64,000 nucleotides of DNA, from assembly GCA_964421595.1 (NCBI GenBank), contig CAYQXY010000006.1, positions 87,551 to 151,550 on the forward strand, in the 5' to 3' direction. The DNA comes from PXAP01 sp964421595 (GTDB lineage Bacteria > Bacteroidota > Bacteroidia > Bacteroidales > PUMT01). Shown in pieces: positions 35,991 to 45,266 of this stretch. The notes beneath the pieces are model-generated. The model made no database searches. It worked only from the letters and a program-made list of their open reading frames with translations, and was not told the origin of the DNA. The position numbers and the translations under genes were made by a program. How positions within the stretch are numbered: position 1 is the first letter of the stretch; every line of letters starts with the position of its first letter.

Positions 35991-36704
35991 ATGCGTAAAC
36001 ATTCAATATTTTTTCTATCAATTTGTTTCATTTCAGGTTTGCAGTTAGCCGGGGCCCAGACACTTGATCAAATACTGGAAAATCATTTCAAGGCATCCGG
36101 TCAGGATAAACTCAGTTCAGTCAGCTCTGTCGTTTCATCCGGCAAGGCAATGCAGATGGGAACGGAACTGCCTTTCATGCAGATTCAGAAACGACCTGAT
36201 AATATGTACCTTGAGATAAATGTAGATGGCCAGAAAGTGATACAGGTATACAATGGGAAAAACGGTTGGGCCGTGGAGCCCTGGGTAAGCCCCGATGCCA
36301 GGGAATTATCGGGACCTGAATTGAAAAATGCCGGATTAATGGCCAGAATAGACAGCGATCTGGTTAACTGGGAAGAAAAGGGGGATCTTCTTGAATATAT
36401 AGGTAAGGAGACTTATGAGGGAAATGAAATGTATTTATTGAAGCTGACCAAGGAGACGGGTGAATCTTATCAGTTTTATATTGATACTGAAACATATCTT
36501 ATTTCCAAACTTGTTGCCCACACAAATTCAGGTGGTAATGTTGTTGAGGGGGAGACAATACTTGGCGATTACAGGAAAATACATGGAGTTTCAGTTCCTT
36601 TCAGGACAGAGGTCAGGTATGGTGGCCAGACCCTTATGACAAATATAATTGATAGCGTGGGGTTTGATATGGAGATTGATGAACACTTTTTTTCCAAACC
36701 GTAA
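35991..36704 (+). CDS. LolA-like outer-membrane lipoprotein-sorting family protein
   Basis: 237 residues with a signal peptide (RKHSIFFLSICFISGLQLAGAQ). The remainder is predicted to be an 11-strand half barrel as in LolA/LolB: DQILENHFKASGQDKLSSVSSVVSSGKA, MYLEINVDGQKVIQVYNGKNGWAVEPW, YQFYIDTETYLISKLVAH and PFRTEVRYGGQTLMTNIIDSV. Probably a periplasmic carrier of lipid or hydrophobic material. It lies 8 nt before the FAD/Fe-S dehydrogenase gene, so shares its transcript. Confidence 0.82.
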   Translation: MRKHSIFFLSICFISGLQLAGAQTLDQILENHFKASGQDKLSSVSSVVSSGKAMQMGTELPFMQIQKRPDNMYLEINVDGQKVIQVYNGKNGWAVEPWVSPDARELSGPELKNAGLMARIDSDLVNWEEKGDLLEYIGKETYEGNEMYLLKLTKETGESYQFYIDTETYLISKLVAHTNSGGNVVEGETILGDYRKIHGVSVPFRTEVRYGGQTLMTNIIDSVGFDMEIDEHFFSKP

Positions 36705-36712
36705 TTGCTTTT

Positions 36713-39646
36713 ATGACTTTTAATACTGACAATATTGATTTTTCCGCTCTGACGGAAAACCTGGAAGGTGACTTTTTTCCCGATATGGTTTCCAGGCTGC
36801 TTTATGCAACAGATGCCTCCAATTACAGGGAATTACCACTTGCTGTTTGCCGGCCTTCCGGAGAAGCCGATATAAAAAAACTGATCAGGTTTGCCACCGA
36901 AAACAACTTGTCGGTTATACCGCGTGCGGCTGGAACATCTCTGGCTGGACAGGTTGTAGGACCCGGAATTGTGATGGATATTTCCAGATACATGAATGAG
37001 ATTGTTGAACTAAACCTTGAAGAAAAATGGGTAAGGGTTCAGCCCGGGGTAGTGCTCGATGAACTGAACCAGTTCCTGATGCCTCACGGTTTATTTTTCG
37101 GGCCCGAAACATCGACATCAAACCGTTGCATGATGGGAGGAATGGTCGGAAATAATTCATGCGGAGCACACTCACTAATATACGGCAGCACCAGGGAGCA
37201 CACCCTTGAGATCAGGGCAGTCCTGTCAGATGGAAGTACAGCAGTTTTCAGGGATATGACTGCTGAAGAATTCACCACGAAATGTAAAGGAGACAGTCTC
37301 GAGAATAAGCTTTACCGTTACTTCTATGAGACTCTTTTAAAACCCGAAATACAAAAGGAGATTCGCGATGAATACCCCGACCCGGAGGTAACCAGGAGAA
37401 ATACCGGATATGCTTTGGACCTTCTCCTTAATTCAGAACCCTTCACCAATGGGGGGGGTGAGTTTAATTTTTGCAGGCTGATTGCGGGTTCTGAAGGTAC
37501 CCTGGCTGTTATAACAGAAATAAAACTTAACCTGGTACCGCTTCCTCCTGCTGAAAAAGCCGTTGTTTGTGTTCATTTCAAAACAAAAAAGGAAGCATTG
37601 AGTGCCACGCTTGTAGCACTTGAGTTCAACCCGGGAGCAGTGGAAATGATGGACCACATCATTCTTGAACTGACTAAATCCAACATTGAACAAAAGAAGA
37701 ACCGTGTATTTATTGAAGGTGATCCTGCCGCTATCCTGATTATTGAGTTTGCACGGGAGTCAAGGGAAGAGATACTGGAACTGGCCTCTGAAATGGAAGC
37801 CAGGATGAGGACCATGGGATACGGATACCACTATCCGGTTCTTTTCGGAAATGATATTCCCAAAGTATGGAACCTGAGGAAAGCCGGACTTGGGGTTCTG
37901 GCAGGAATGAAGGGTGATGCCAAATCAGTCACACTTATTGAAGATACATCTGTCACTGTAAGGGTTTTACCCGAATATATCGCTGAGGTACAGGCAGTCC
38001 TCGATAATTATGGCAAAGAAGTCGTTTATCACGCCCATGTGGGATCGGGTGAACTCCATATGCGGCCTGTTCTTAATCTCAAGGAACCTGCCGATGTAGA
38101 ACTATTCTATAATATTGGAAGGGACGTGGCCCGCCTGGTTAAAAAGTACAAAGGTTCACTTAGCGGTGAACATGGAGATGGCCGTCTGCGGGGTGAGTTT
38201 ATTCCCATCGTGCTGGGTGAAAAAAATTATCAGCTGCTCAGGGAAGTTAAAAAGATGTGGGATCCGGCGAATGTTTTCAATCCGGGAAAGATAGTCGATA
38301 CTCCCCGGATGAACACTTCTCTGCGTTATGTTCCCGGGGAACCGGTAAAGGAAATAGAAACAATCTTCGACTTCTCAGCCTGGGGTGGAATAGTCCGCTT
38401 CACCGAACAGTGCAATGGCTCGGGCGACTGCCGCAAGAGCGAGCTTATAGGAGGAACTATGTGTCCGAGTTATATGGCTACACGAGATGAAAACACCACG
38501 ACCAGGGGAAGGGCCAATCTTCTCAGGGAGTACCTTACCAATTCCGGCAAGGCAAATCCTTTCGATCATAAAGAGCTGTACGATATACTGGACCTGTGTC
38601 TCTCCTGTAAAGGCTGTAAATCAGAATGTCCCTCCAATGTTGACATGGCTAAACTAAAAGCCGAATTTCTGCAGCACTACCATGATGCAAACGGCGTTCC
38701 CCTGAGAGCCAGAATGGTGGCTCATATTACCAGCCTTAACCGGCTGGGTGCAATTTTTCCCGGTTTGTTCAATGCCTTTGTTGAAAACCGCTTTCTGTCG
38801 GGTGTAATTAAAAAGTTTACCGGTTTCGCTTCTCAGAGAAGTATCCCTTCACTTTACAAGACAACTCTGCGGAGCTGGGCAAGGAAGAATCTTTCATCTT
38901 TAACCAGTCAAAATGGTGAGAAGGTCGTGCTTTTCGTCGACGAGTTTTCCGAATATAATGACACTGCAATCGGGATAAAGGCCATTCAATTGCTTACACG
39001 CCTGGGGTACAGGGTTGAAATTGTAAAGCATGAAGTGAGCGGGCGGACCTTTATCTCGAAGGGATTCCTTCGAAAAGCCAGGGAAATTGCACACAGGAAT
39101 ATTGTGATTTTCGACAAGGCCCTTGAAAACGGCACAGCTCTTCTTGGTATTGAGCCTTCTGCAATACTGACCTTTCGGGATGAATACCCTGACCTCGCAG
39201 GGGAAAAGCTTCAGGAATCATCAAACCGGGTAGCATCGGCTGCTCTTATGATTGATGAATTCATTGCCCGTGAAGCAGCAAACGGCAGGATATCTTCTGC
39301 TCAGTTTACAAGTGATTCCAAAGAGATACTCCTGCACGGGCATTGCCAGCAGAAGGCTGTGGCTTCAACCGCGCCGATGATAAAGATGCTGTCACTTCCG
39401 GCCAACTACAAAGTCCGCGAGATCAGGTCAGGATGCTGCGGAATGGCCGGATCATTCGGGTACGAAAAGGAACACTACGACCTTTCAATGAAAGTAGGCG
39501 AACTGGTCCTTTTCCCCGAAGTAAGGACTGCATCAGTTGACACACTTATCGCTGCACCCGGCACCAGCTGCCGCCATCATATTTTCGACGGAACCGGTAA
39601 AAAGGCTGTTCATCCAGTTGAAGTTCTGTATGATGCCTTGCTATGA
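36713..39646 (+). CDS. FAD-linked oxidase with C-terminal Fe-S and CCG domains (D-lactate/glycolate-type dehydrogenase)
   Basis: 977 residues, a natural fusion of GlcD-, GlcF/GlpC-like parts. Residues about 1-520: FAD-binding PCMH domain (IPRAAGTSLAGQVVGPGIVMDISRYM, GNNSCGAHSLIYGSTREHTLE, RLIAGSEGTLAVITEI) and oxidase C-terminal domain (VVYHAHVGSGELHMRPVLNL, GSLSGEHGDGRLRG). About 550-680: two [4Fe-4S] motifs, one with CNGSGDC..MCPSY and one with CLSCKGCKSECPSNVDM. C-terminal part: cysteine-rich CCG-type segments GHCQQKAV and RSGCCGMAGSFGYEKEHYD. It should oxidise a D-2-hydroxyacid and pass electrons to quinone. The following tiny membrane protein overlaps its stop codon. Confidence 0.93.
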   Translation: MTFNTDNIDFSALTENLEGDFFPDMVSRLLYATDASNYRELPLAVCRPSGEADIKKLIRFATENNLSVIPRAAGTSLAGQVVGPGIVMDISRYMNEIVELNLEEKWVRVQPGVVLDELNQFLMPHGLFFGPETSTSNRCMMGGMVGNNSCGAHSLIYGSTREHTLEIRAVLSDGSTAVFRDMTAEEFTTKCKGDSLENKLYRYFYETLLKPEIQKEIRDEYPDPEVTRRNTGYALDLLLNSEPFTNGGGEFNFCRLIAGSEGTLAVITEIKLNLVPLPPAEKAVVCVHFKTKKEALSATLVALEFNPGAVEMMDHIILELTKSNIEQKKNRVFIEGDPAAILIIEFARESREEILELASEMEARMRTMGYGYHYPVLFGNDIPKVWNLRKAGLGVLAGMKGDAKSVTLIEDTSVTVRVLPEYIAEVQAVLDNYGKEVVYHAHVGSGELHMRPVLNLKEPADVELFYNIGRDVARLVKKYKGSLSGEHGDGRLRGEFIPIVLGEKNYQLLREVKKMWDPANVFNPGKIVDTPRMNTSLRYVPGEPVKEIETIFDFSAWGGIVRFTEQCNGSGDCRKSELIGGTMCPSYMATRDENTTTRGRANLLREYLTNSGKANPFDHKELYDILDLCLSCKGCKSECPSNVDMAKLKAEFLQHYHDANGVPLRARMVAHITSLNRLGAIFPGLFNAFVENRFLSGVIKKFTGFASQRSIPSLYKTTLRSWARKNLSSLTSQNGEKVVLFVDEFSEYNDTAIGIKAIQLLTRLGYRVEIVKHEVSGRTFISKGFLRKAREIAHRNIVIFDKALENGTALLGIEPSAILTFRDEYPDLAGEKLQESSNRVASAALMIDEFIAREAANGRISSAQFTSDSKEILLHGHCQQKAVASTAPMIKMLSLPANYKVREIRSGCCGMAGSFGYEKEHYDLSMKVGELVLFPEVRTASVDTLIAAPGTSCRHHIFDGTGKKAVHPVEVLYDALL

Positions 39647-39804
39647 TGAACAGGCTGTTTACTGCTCTTCTCTGGCTTCTTGCAGCTTTCTTCATTTTTG
39701 GTGCAATTGACTGGTTTATGGATGGAAACAAAGTGCTGGCAGTTTTGGCTTTGACTGCCGGAATATTCTTCTCTCCGCCTGTATTAAAACGGTTTTTTAG
39801 TTAA
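39643..39804 (+). CDS. 53-residue membrane protein coupled to the FAD/Fe-S dehydrogenase
   Basis: Starts in the stop region of the preceding gene (ATGATGA overlap), which implies translational coupling. The product MMNRLFTALLWLLAAFFIFG...KRFFS has two hydrophobic segments (residues about 4-24 and 31-47) joined by a short polar turn (DWFMDGNK), so it would form a helical hairpin. I recognise no family. Position suggests it could anchor the otherwise soluble dehydrogenase to the membrane. The full-length frame with a clean stop and no alternative reading in the region supports it, but there is no comparative evidence here. Confidence 0.6.
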   Translation: MMNRLFTALLWLLAAFFIFGAIDWFMDGNKVLAVLALTAGIFFSPPVLKRFFS

Positions 39805-40107
39805 TTGAAAACCCGTGTAACCCGGGTGGGAATTTCAAGGCGTGGCTTTGCCCTTAAAGTTTGTGTGACTATAAATTTTCGTGGTGAGGAGCAAATTATT
39901 CAGGTGGACACATTGATCCCGTATTTTCACAAATTGTTTTCTTTCAGGGTATATCAGCTTATTTTCAAAAACTGATAATTATCTTGTTGTATGTAAACCG
40001 CAAGTGGTAGTTTTGTTTCATAATACTGAGTCTGCCGGTTTTTAGACTAACCGTAGGTGTCAGTATAAAATTTACCAGTTCACAACCTTGTAACTGCAAA
40101 ATCTACA
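39805..40107. other. Intergenic region with the symporter promoter
   Basis: No gene seen. Holds the promoter at 39987-40015 and about 85 nt of leader before the symporter. Confidence 0.5.
39987..40015 (+). promoter_or_regulatory. Bacteroidota-type promoter (TTG-N18-TAGTTTTG)
   Basis: TTG followed after 18 nt by TAGTTTTG, close to the family consensus spacing. Positioned to drive the sodium:solute symporter gene. Confidence 0.55.
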
Positions 40108-41529
40108 ATGAACACCTATCTTACGGTTATCCTTGGCTATTTCTTGTTTATAATTCTTATATCATTATTCACCAAACGCATTGCAAGCCGTTCGGCTGCC
40201 GATTTTCTGGTTGCAGGGAGGAATCTCGGACTGGTTGCCTGTGCAGTCGTGGTCGCTTCGGAATGGCTTGGTGGTATGAGTACTATTGGTGTAAGTGAAA
40301 AGGCATTCACCTCCGGAACAATGCAACCTGTTCTCTATAATATCTCCACTGCCATTGGAATGATAATTATTGGCTTCTCGGTTGCGAGGCATTACCGTCA
40401 GAAGAATGTCCATACAGTTAGCGAGATGCTTGAGAACCTTTTCGGTAAAGGAACGAGGAGTGTTTCGGCAGTAGCCTTCCTGATTGCCTATATAACTCTT
40501 TCCTATGTTCAGCTTCAGACCTGTGCCAGCGTACTCAGTCCACTGTTTGAGATCAGCTGGGTTAATTCAGTTCTGATTTCGGCAATTATAATTACCGCAT
40601 ATACCTATATCGGAGGAATGCATGCCCTTGCAATTACAGGCATGATCCATGTTGCCGCCATGTTCCTTGGAACCGGCATTGCACTTGCAATTGGACTTGA
40701 TAAAATCAGTGGATTCGGATCCTTATCCGCCCGCCTTGTTGAGCTTGGTTCTCCTGTTAACTGGTACAATCCTTTCAGCGGCGGTATTTCCTATGCAATA
40801 AGCCTGATGATTGGCGGGGTTCTGGGTGGGATGGCCGGACAGGCCAGTATACAGCCCATATTTGCCGCACGCAATGCAAAAACTGCTAAAAATGCAGCTA
40901 TTCTATCGAGCCTTATTATAGCACCCTTCGGAATAATGGTGGCCTTGCTGGGATTACTTGCAAAGACTGGCTATTTTATAGATGTTCAGGTGATAACAAA
41001 TCCAAAGATGGTGCTGCCTGCCTTGATGACAAACCCTGACTTTATCCATCCGGTGCTTGGAGGAATTGCACTGGCCGGTATTCTTGCTGCCATACTTTCA
41101 ACAGTAGGCCCGGTTAACTTTGCTGTGGTTACAATTGCAACAAAAGATATCTACCACAGCCTTATAAATAAAACAGCAGTTGACCAGAAGATAGTGTCAA
41201 CCGCACGCAGACTTGTGGTACTTGTAAACCTTGTAACAGTTCCGCTGGCAATATTTATACATGGTGCCATACTTGATGCAGCTTATGTTTCATATGCGAT
41301 TAGGGCAATCGGGGCAATTGTCATAATACTTGGCATCTATAAAAGAGGCTGGATCAGTACCCATGGTGTCAGATGGGCTTTTATCGGGGGAACAGTTTCC
41401 ATATTGTTTGCCGTGATTGGAAATAGATACAGCTGGTTCAGCATTGAGGAGACTTTTGTCGGGGTGGGGTCTGCCATGATTTTTATTATAGCTGGCAATA
41501 TCTGGTCAAAGTATAAAAGTGCATATTGA
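40108..41529 (+). CDS. Sodium:solute symporter family protein (SSS)
   Basis: 473 residues with about 12-13 membrane helices. Family motifs: DFLVAGRNLGLVACAVVVASEWLGGMSTIGVSEKAF in TM1-2, AYTYIGGMHALAITGMIHV, and GGIALAGILAAILSTVGPVNFAVVTIATKDIYH (the TM8 Na+ site region). Substrate not determinable; monocarboxylates are common for this subgroup. Its place between the hydroxyacid dehydrogenase and the CoA transferase/OFOR genes makes an organic acid a reasonable guess. It has its own promoter. Confidence 0.92.
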   Translation: MNTYLTVILGYFLFIILISLFTKRIASRSAADFLVAGRNLGLVACAVVVASEWLGGMSTIGVSEKAFTSGTMQPVLYNISTAIGMIIIGFSVARHYRQKNVHTVSEMLENLFGKGTRSVSAVAFLIAYITLSYVQLQTCASVLSPLFEISWVNSVLISAIIITAYTYIGGMHALAITGMIHVAAMFLGTGIALAIGLDKISGFGSLSARLVELGSPVNWYNPFSGGISYAISLMIGGVLGGMAGQASIQPIFAARNAKTAKNAAILSSLIIAPFGIMVALLGLLAKTGYFIDVQVITNPKMVLPALMTNPDFIHPVLGGIALAGILAAILSTVGPVNFAVVTIATKDIYHSLINKTAVDQKIVSTARRLVVLVNLVTVPLAIFIHGAILDAAYVSYAIRAIGAIVIILGIYKRGWISTHGVRWAFIGGTVSILFAVIGNRYSWFSIEETFVGVGSAMIFIIAGNIWSKYKSAY

Positions 41530-41693
41530 TTCAGTCGGGCAACTTCATGTTCATGGTTAAATAAATAGCCATGGCATGTAAGATATGAATACCGGGCAGG
41601 CGAACATCGGAGCTGGCTGACTGGCAGATAGCAAAAATACAAATGAGAGGAAACTGGACGATATCTTAAACAAATAGCTTAAAAATCAGAAAT

Positions 41694-42908
41694 ATGGAAA
41701 TGCCATTGAAAGGAATAAGAGTGCTTGAACTGGCGAATGTGCTGGCCGGACCTGGTGTGGGGATGTTTCTTTCCGAAATGGGGGCGGCTGTCATTAAGGT
41801 TGAGAATGTTCAGTCATGTGGCGATGTAACAAGGCAATGGAAACTTCCGACAGAAGATCCCGAAACCGAAATAGCAGGATATTTCTCATGTGTGAACTGG
41901 GGCAAAAGATCACTTGCAATTGATATCACCCGCGCAGAAGGACTGAATGTCATTTATGGACTGGTAAAACAATGTGATATAGTTCTATCCAGCTATAAAC
42001 CAGGTGATGCAGAGAAATTGAAGGTGAACTTTCCAATCCTTAAAGAGCTTAATGAAAAACTCATTTATGCTCATGTAACCGGTTACGGGATGGATAATCC
42101 ACGTGCAGGATATGATGCTATCATACAGGCAGAGAGCGGGTTTACCTATATGAATGGAGAGCCTGAAGGAAATCCTGTCAAAATGCCGGTAGCGCTTATG
42201 GATATTCTTGCTGCACACCAGTTGAAGGAGGCAATTCTACTGGCTTTGCTGTCACGTGAAAGATATGGGGGAGGCCAGTATATAGAAGCCTCACTGTTGA
42301 GATCAGGAATAGCCTCCCTGGCAAATCAGGCAACTAACTGGCTTGTAGGAAAATCCATTCCACAAAGAATGGGCTCAGATCATCCGAATATTGTGCCTTA
42401 TGGTACAATATTCAGGACGGCTGACAATAAGGAGATTGTACTGGCTGTTGGCACTGACAAGCAATTCAAAGAGCTGTGCCAGATTCTTGGAGAGCCTGAA
42501 TTAGCTGAAGATGAACGATTCAGAAAGAATTTCAACAGGGTGGTAAACAGCAGTGAATTAAAAATGAAACTTCAGTCAATGATCGGATCATATAAAAGAG
42601 ACGAAATCCTTGATATTCTCAAAAGCAGGCGGGTCCCGGCAGGTGGAGTATTTAACATGGAAGAAGTATTCAGCACCCCGGAAGCAATGGAGATGATCCT
42701 TGAAGGAGAAACCGGGGGTGGATCAATAAAGGGAGTGAGCACTGTGGCCTTCACCTCTGATAATATGCAAATCAATAAAGACCTTTCACCACCTCCTCAC
42801 TATGGTGAGCACAGCTATGAGATCCTCTCAGGCATGCTGGGTATGTCGGGATCAGAAATTCAGAGTCTTCATGAAAAAAATATAATTTATGCAAAATACC
42901 AAAAATAA
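41694..42908 (+). CDS. Family III CoA transferase (CaiB/BaiF)
   Basis: 404 residues. Typical opening PLKGIRVLELANVLAGPGVGMFLSEMGAAVIKVEN; NWGKRSLAIDITRAEGLNVIYGL; VTGYGMDNPRAGYDAIIQAESGFTYMNGEPEG, in which the Asp of GYDAIIQAE is the residue that carries the acyl/CoA anhydride; and a C-terminal RRVPAGGVFNMEEVFSTPEA. Moves CoA between organic acids. Its 3' end overlaps the OFOR alpha gene by 20 nt, so the three downstream genes are one transcript. The acid pair is unknown. Confidence 0.95.
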   Translation: MEMPLKGIRVLELANVLAGPGVGMFLSEMGAAVIKVENVQSCGDVTRQWKLPTEDPETEIAGYFSCVNWGKRSLAIDITRAEGLNVIYGLVKQCDIVLSSYKPGDAEKLKVNFPILKELNEKLIYAHVTGYGMDNPRAGYDAIIQAESGFTYMNGEPEGNPVKMPVALMDILAAHQLKEAILLALLSRERYGGGQYIEASLLRSGIASLANQATNWLVGKSIPQRMGSDHPNIVPYGTIFRTADNKEIVLAVGTDKQFKELCQILGEPELAEDERFRKNFNRVVNSSELKMKLQSMIGSYKRDEILDILKSRRVPAGGVFNMEEVFSTPEAMEMILEGETGGGSIKGVSTVAFTSDNMQINKDLSPPPHYGEHSYEILSGMLGMSGSEIQSLHEKNIIYAKYQK

Positions 42909-44007
42909 AGTGATCATTGACGGGAGCCGTCTTGTGATAGAAGCTATGGCACGGGCCGGGGCCGACTCGTTCATAGGCTATCCAATAACCCCGGCAAACC
43001 TTCTGTATCAATATGGAAGCAGGAGATTCCCGGTGATGTTGCCGGCACCGGATGAAATTACGGTTTTGCAGTGGATGTCGGGATTTTCTGCCTGCGGACG
43101 AATTCCAGTGACTGCAACTTCATTTCCCGGTTTTGCACTGATGATAGAGTCACTGAACATGGCCTTTATGATGGAACTACCGATGGTAATAATACTGGTC
43201 CAGCGTCTGGGTCCGGCAACGGGCACTGCCACTTGTGGAGCACAGGGCGATATCGGATTGCTCAGGGGTATGATATCGGGTGGTCATCAACTGCCTGTCC
43301 TATGTTGTTCTGATTTCGGTGACAGCTGGAAACTTTCCGCAAGGGCGGTTTCTCTTGCAGTCGAGCTGCGGACTCCGGTTGTTTTCCTTACTTCCAAGGA
43401 GGAGATGATGACAAGGAAAAGCTTTGACCTTTCGTTACTTGAAGAGATTAAGCCAGTTGGCCGGAATTTTTACAACGGTGAAAGCCCTTATATTCCCTAT
43501 CTCGCCGGAAAAGAACTTGTCCCTGATTTTTTGCCGGTGACAAGTGAAAGATGGCAGGTAAGACTGAATGCCTCTACCCATGACAATAGAGGTGTTTTGC
43601 AGCATTCAAATGACGAGGCTCTTAATAATACCCGCCGGCTGGAAGAAAAACCGCTGAAGCATCTATCCCAGTATACATATTATGATCATGATCACCAGGA
43701 GGGAGCAAAGAGTCTCATTGTCTCCTATGGTATTACAGCTGCAGCTGCCAGAGATGCGGTTGGAACTATCAGGGCAGAAGGTAAAAAAGTTTCCCTTCTG
43801 GTTGTAAAAACAATTCTTCCTGTGCCTCCTGTCTATTTTGATATTATCGGTTCCTATGAAAAAGTCGTTATCGCCGAAGAAAATATTAATTCACAGTTTT
43901 CATCTGTTCTGTACGGATTAAGTTTACCAGGAAGTGTGCGGACTGTCGGGGCACTTGGCCGGATGATCAGTCCTGATGAAATTATAAAGCAGGAGGCAGC
44001 ATTATGA
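42889..44007 (+). CDS. 2-oxoacid:ferredoxin oxidoreductase subunit alpha
   Basis: 372 residues. Contains the PFOR domain I signature (DSFIGYPITPANLLYQYG), EITVLQWMSGFSACG, ATSFPGFALMIESLNMAFMMELPMVIILVQRLGPATGTAT and the domain II block SLIVSYGITAAAARDAVG ... VSLLVVKTILPVPP ... YEKVVIAEENINSQFSSVLYG. Without an N-terminal gamma domain this is a KorA-like alpha subunit. It overlaps the CoA transferase gene at its 5' end and the beta-gamma gene at its 3' end by 4 nt (ATGA). 2-Oxoacid specificity is not readable. Confidence 0.93.
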   Translation: MQNTKNKVIIDGSRLVIEAMARAGADSFIGYPITPANLLYQYGSRRFPVMLPAPDEITVLQWMSGFSACGRIPVTATSFPGFALMIESLNMAFMMELPMVIILVQRLGPATGTATCGAQGDIGLLRGMISGGHQLPVLCCSDFGDSWKLSARAVSLAVELRTPVVFLTSKEEMMTRKSFDLSLLEEIKPVGRNFYNGESPYIPYLAGKELVPDFLPVTSERWQVRLNASTHDNRGVLQHSNDEALNNTRRLEEKPLKHLSQYTYYDHDHQEGAKSLIVSYGITAAAARDAVGTIRAEGKKVSLLVVKTILPVPPVYFDIIGSYEKVVIAEENINSQFSSVLYGLSLPGSVRTVGALGRMISPDEIIKQEAAL

Positions 44008-45266
44008 AAAGTTTTCTTAAAACCAATACTTTGCCCTATTGCAAAGGATGCGGACATGATCTGATCGCAAAGAATACCGGAAGTGCACTTGAGAATATTG
44101 GCATCTCACCGCTCGATGTAGTTGTTGTTACAGATATAGGTTGTCATGGAATAATTGACTCCTGCCTGAACTCCCACACTGTACACGGACTTCACGGACG
44201 TTCGGTAGCTATTGCTGCAGGCATTTCTATGGCAATTGAGGATAGAAGTAAAAAGATCATAGTTTTTATCGGCGATGGAGGAAGTACAATCGGATTGCCT
44301 CATATCCTTGAAGCAGCAAGGCTTAACCTGGATATGACTGTTGTGGTTCATAATAACATGCTCTATGGTATGACAGGAGGGCAGACAAGCGGACTGACAC
44401 CATGCGGATTCCGGACCAGCACCTCCGATGAAGGTAATCCTTATTCCGGGTATGATATATGCGCTCTGGCCCATACTGCAGGTGCCAGGTATGTGAGCAG
44501 GATTGCTGGAGCAGGTGATATATCGTCTTCACTTGAGAAGGCATTGAGGGTTAAGGGCTTTTCCCTTATCGAAGTAATTGAAATTTGTCCGAGTTACGGA
44601 ATGAAGTTCAATCCGAAAAGAAAACTGTCTGAAATAATTGAAAGTTCAGGGAAACTGGCAGGAGAGTGGGTAAATGAGAGGAATGACTTTGATATTGCCC
44701 AGGGAAAAAAAACCACTGACCTGCTAAAGGAGATTCAGATAATGAATGTTGATTGCACTTCAGGGCTTAATCATCCTCTTTCAATAGTAATCAGCGGATC
44801 AGCAGGAGAAGGTGTACAACTTGCTGCTACCTTTTTTTCCGGAGCAGCTGTACGTTCCGGACTGGATGTTACGCAAAAGGGGAGTTATCCAGTTACAGTG
44901 GGAGTAGGCTTTTCTACTGCCGAGCTCATTATTTCACCTGAAAATATCAGGTTCCACGGGATAGATGTTCCTGATGCCGTGGTTGTTACTTCATTTGACG
45001 GACTTGCCCACAGCAGAAAAAAAATTGAGAAAATGGAGAAAGGGATCCTTATTATTGACAGCTCGCTTCCAGTGCCAGATACCGGAGCAAAAGTATATAC
45101 CCGCGATTTCAGGTCAATTGGTGTAAGGTATGCCAGTCTGCTTGCATTGTTCTTTTTTGCATCAGAAACATCTTGTCTTTCAGATGATTCATTGTTAAGG
45201 ACTATTGATGATGCAGGGTTCTCAGGAAAAGTCCCGGTAGAAAAAATTAACGAATTTCTGAAATAG
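44004..45266 (+). CDS. 2-oxoacid:ferredoxin oxidoreductase, fused beta (TPP) and gamma subunits
   Basis: 420 residues. Residues 1 to about 240 are the beta subunit: C13 and C16 in YCKGCGH, C47 in DIGCHG and C195 in EICPSYG are the expected four ligands of one [4Fe-4S] cluster, and TPP binds through GDGGSTIGLPHILEAARLN ... VVVHNNMLYGMTGG. Residues about 250-420 are a gamma subunit: VISGSAGEGVQLAATFFSGAAVRSGLDVTQKGSYP, VGVGFSTAELIIS, DAVVVTSFDGL. In most organisms beta and gamma are separate genes or gamma is fused to alpha, so the beta-gamma order is unusual. Together with the alpha subunit it decarboxylates a 2-oxoacid to acyl-CoA while reducing ferredoxin. Confidence 0.93.
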   Translation: MKSFLKTNTLPYCKGCGHDLIAKNTGSALENIGISPLDVVVVTDIGCHGIIDSCLNSHTVHGLHGRSVAIAAGISMAIEDRSKKIIVFIGDGGSTIGLPHILEAARLNLDMTVVVHNNMLYGMTGGQTSGLTPCGFRTSTSDEGNPYSGYDICALAHTAGARYVSRIAGAGDISSSLEKALRVKGFSLIEVIEICPSYGMKFNPKRKLSEIIESSGKLAGEWVNERNDFDIAQGKKTTDLLKEIQIMNVDCTSGLNHPLSIVISGSAGEGVQLAATFFSGAAVRSGLDVTQKGSYPVTVGVGFSTAELIISPENIRFHGIDVPDAVVVTSFDGLAHSRKKIEKMEKGILIIDSSLPVPDTGAKVYTRDFRSIGVRYASLLALFFFASETSCLSDDSLLRTIDDAGFSGKVPVEKINEFLK

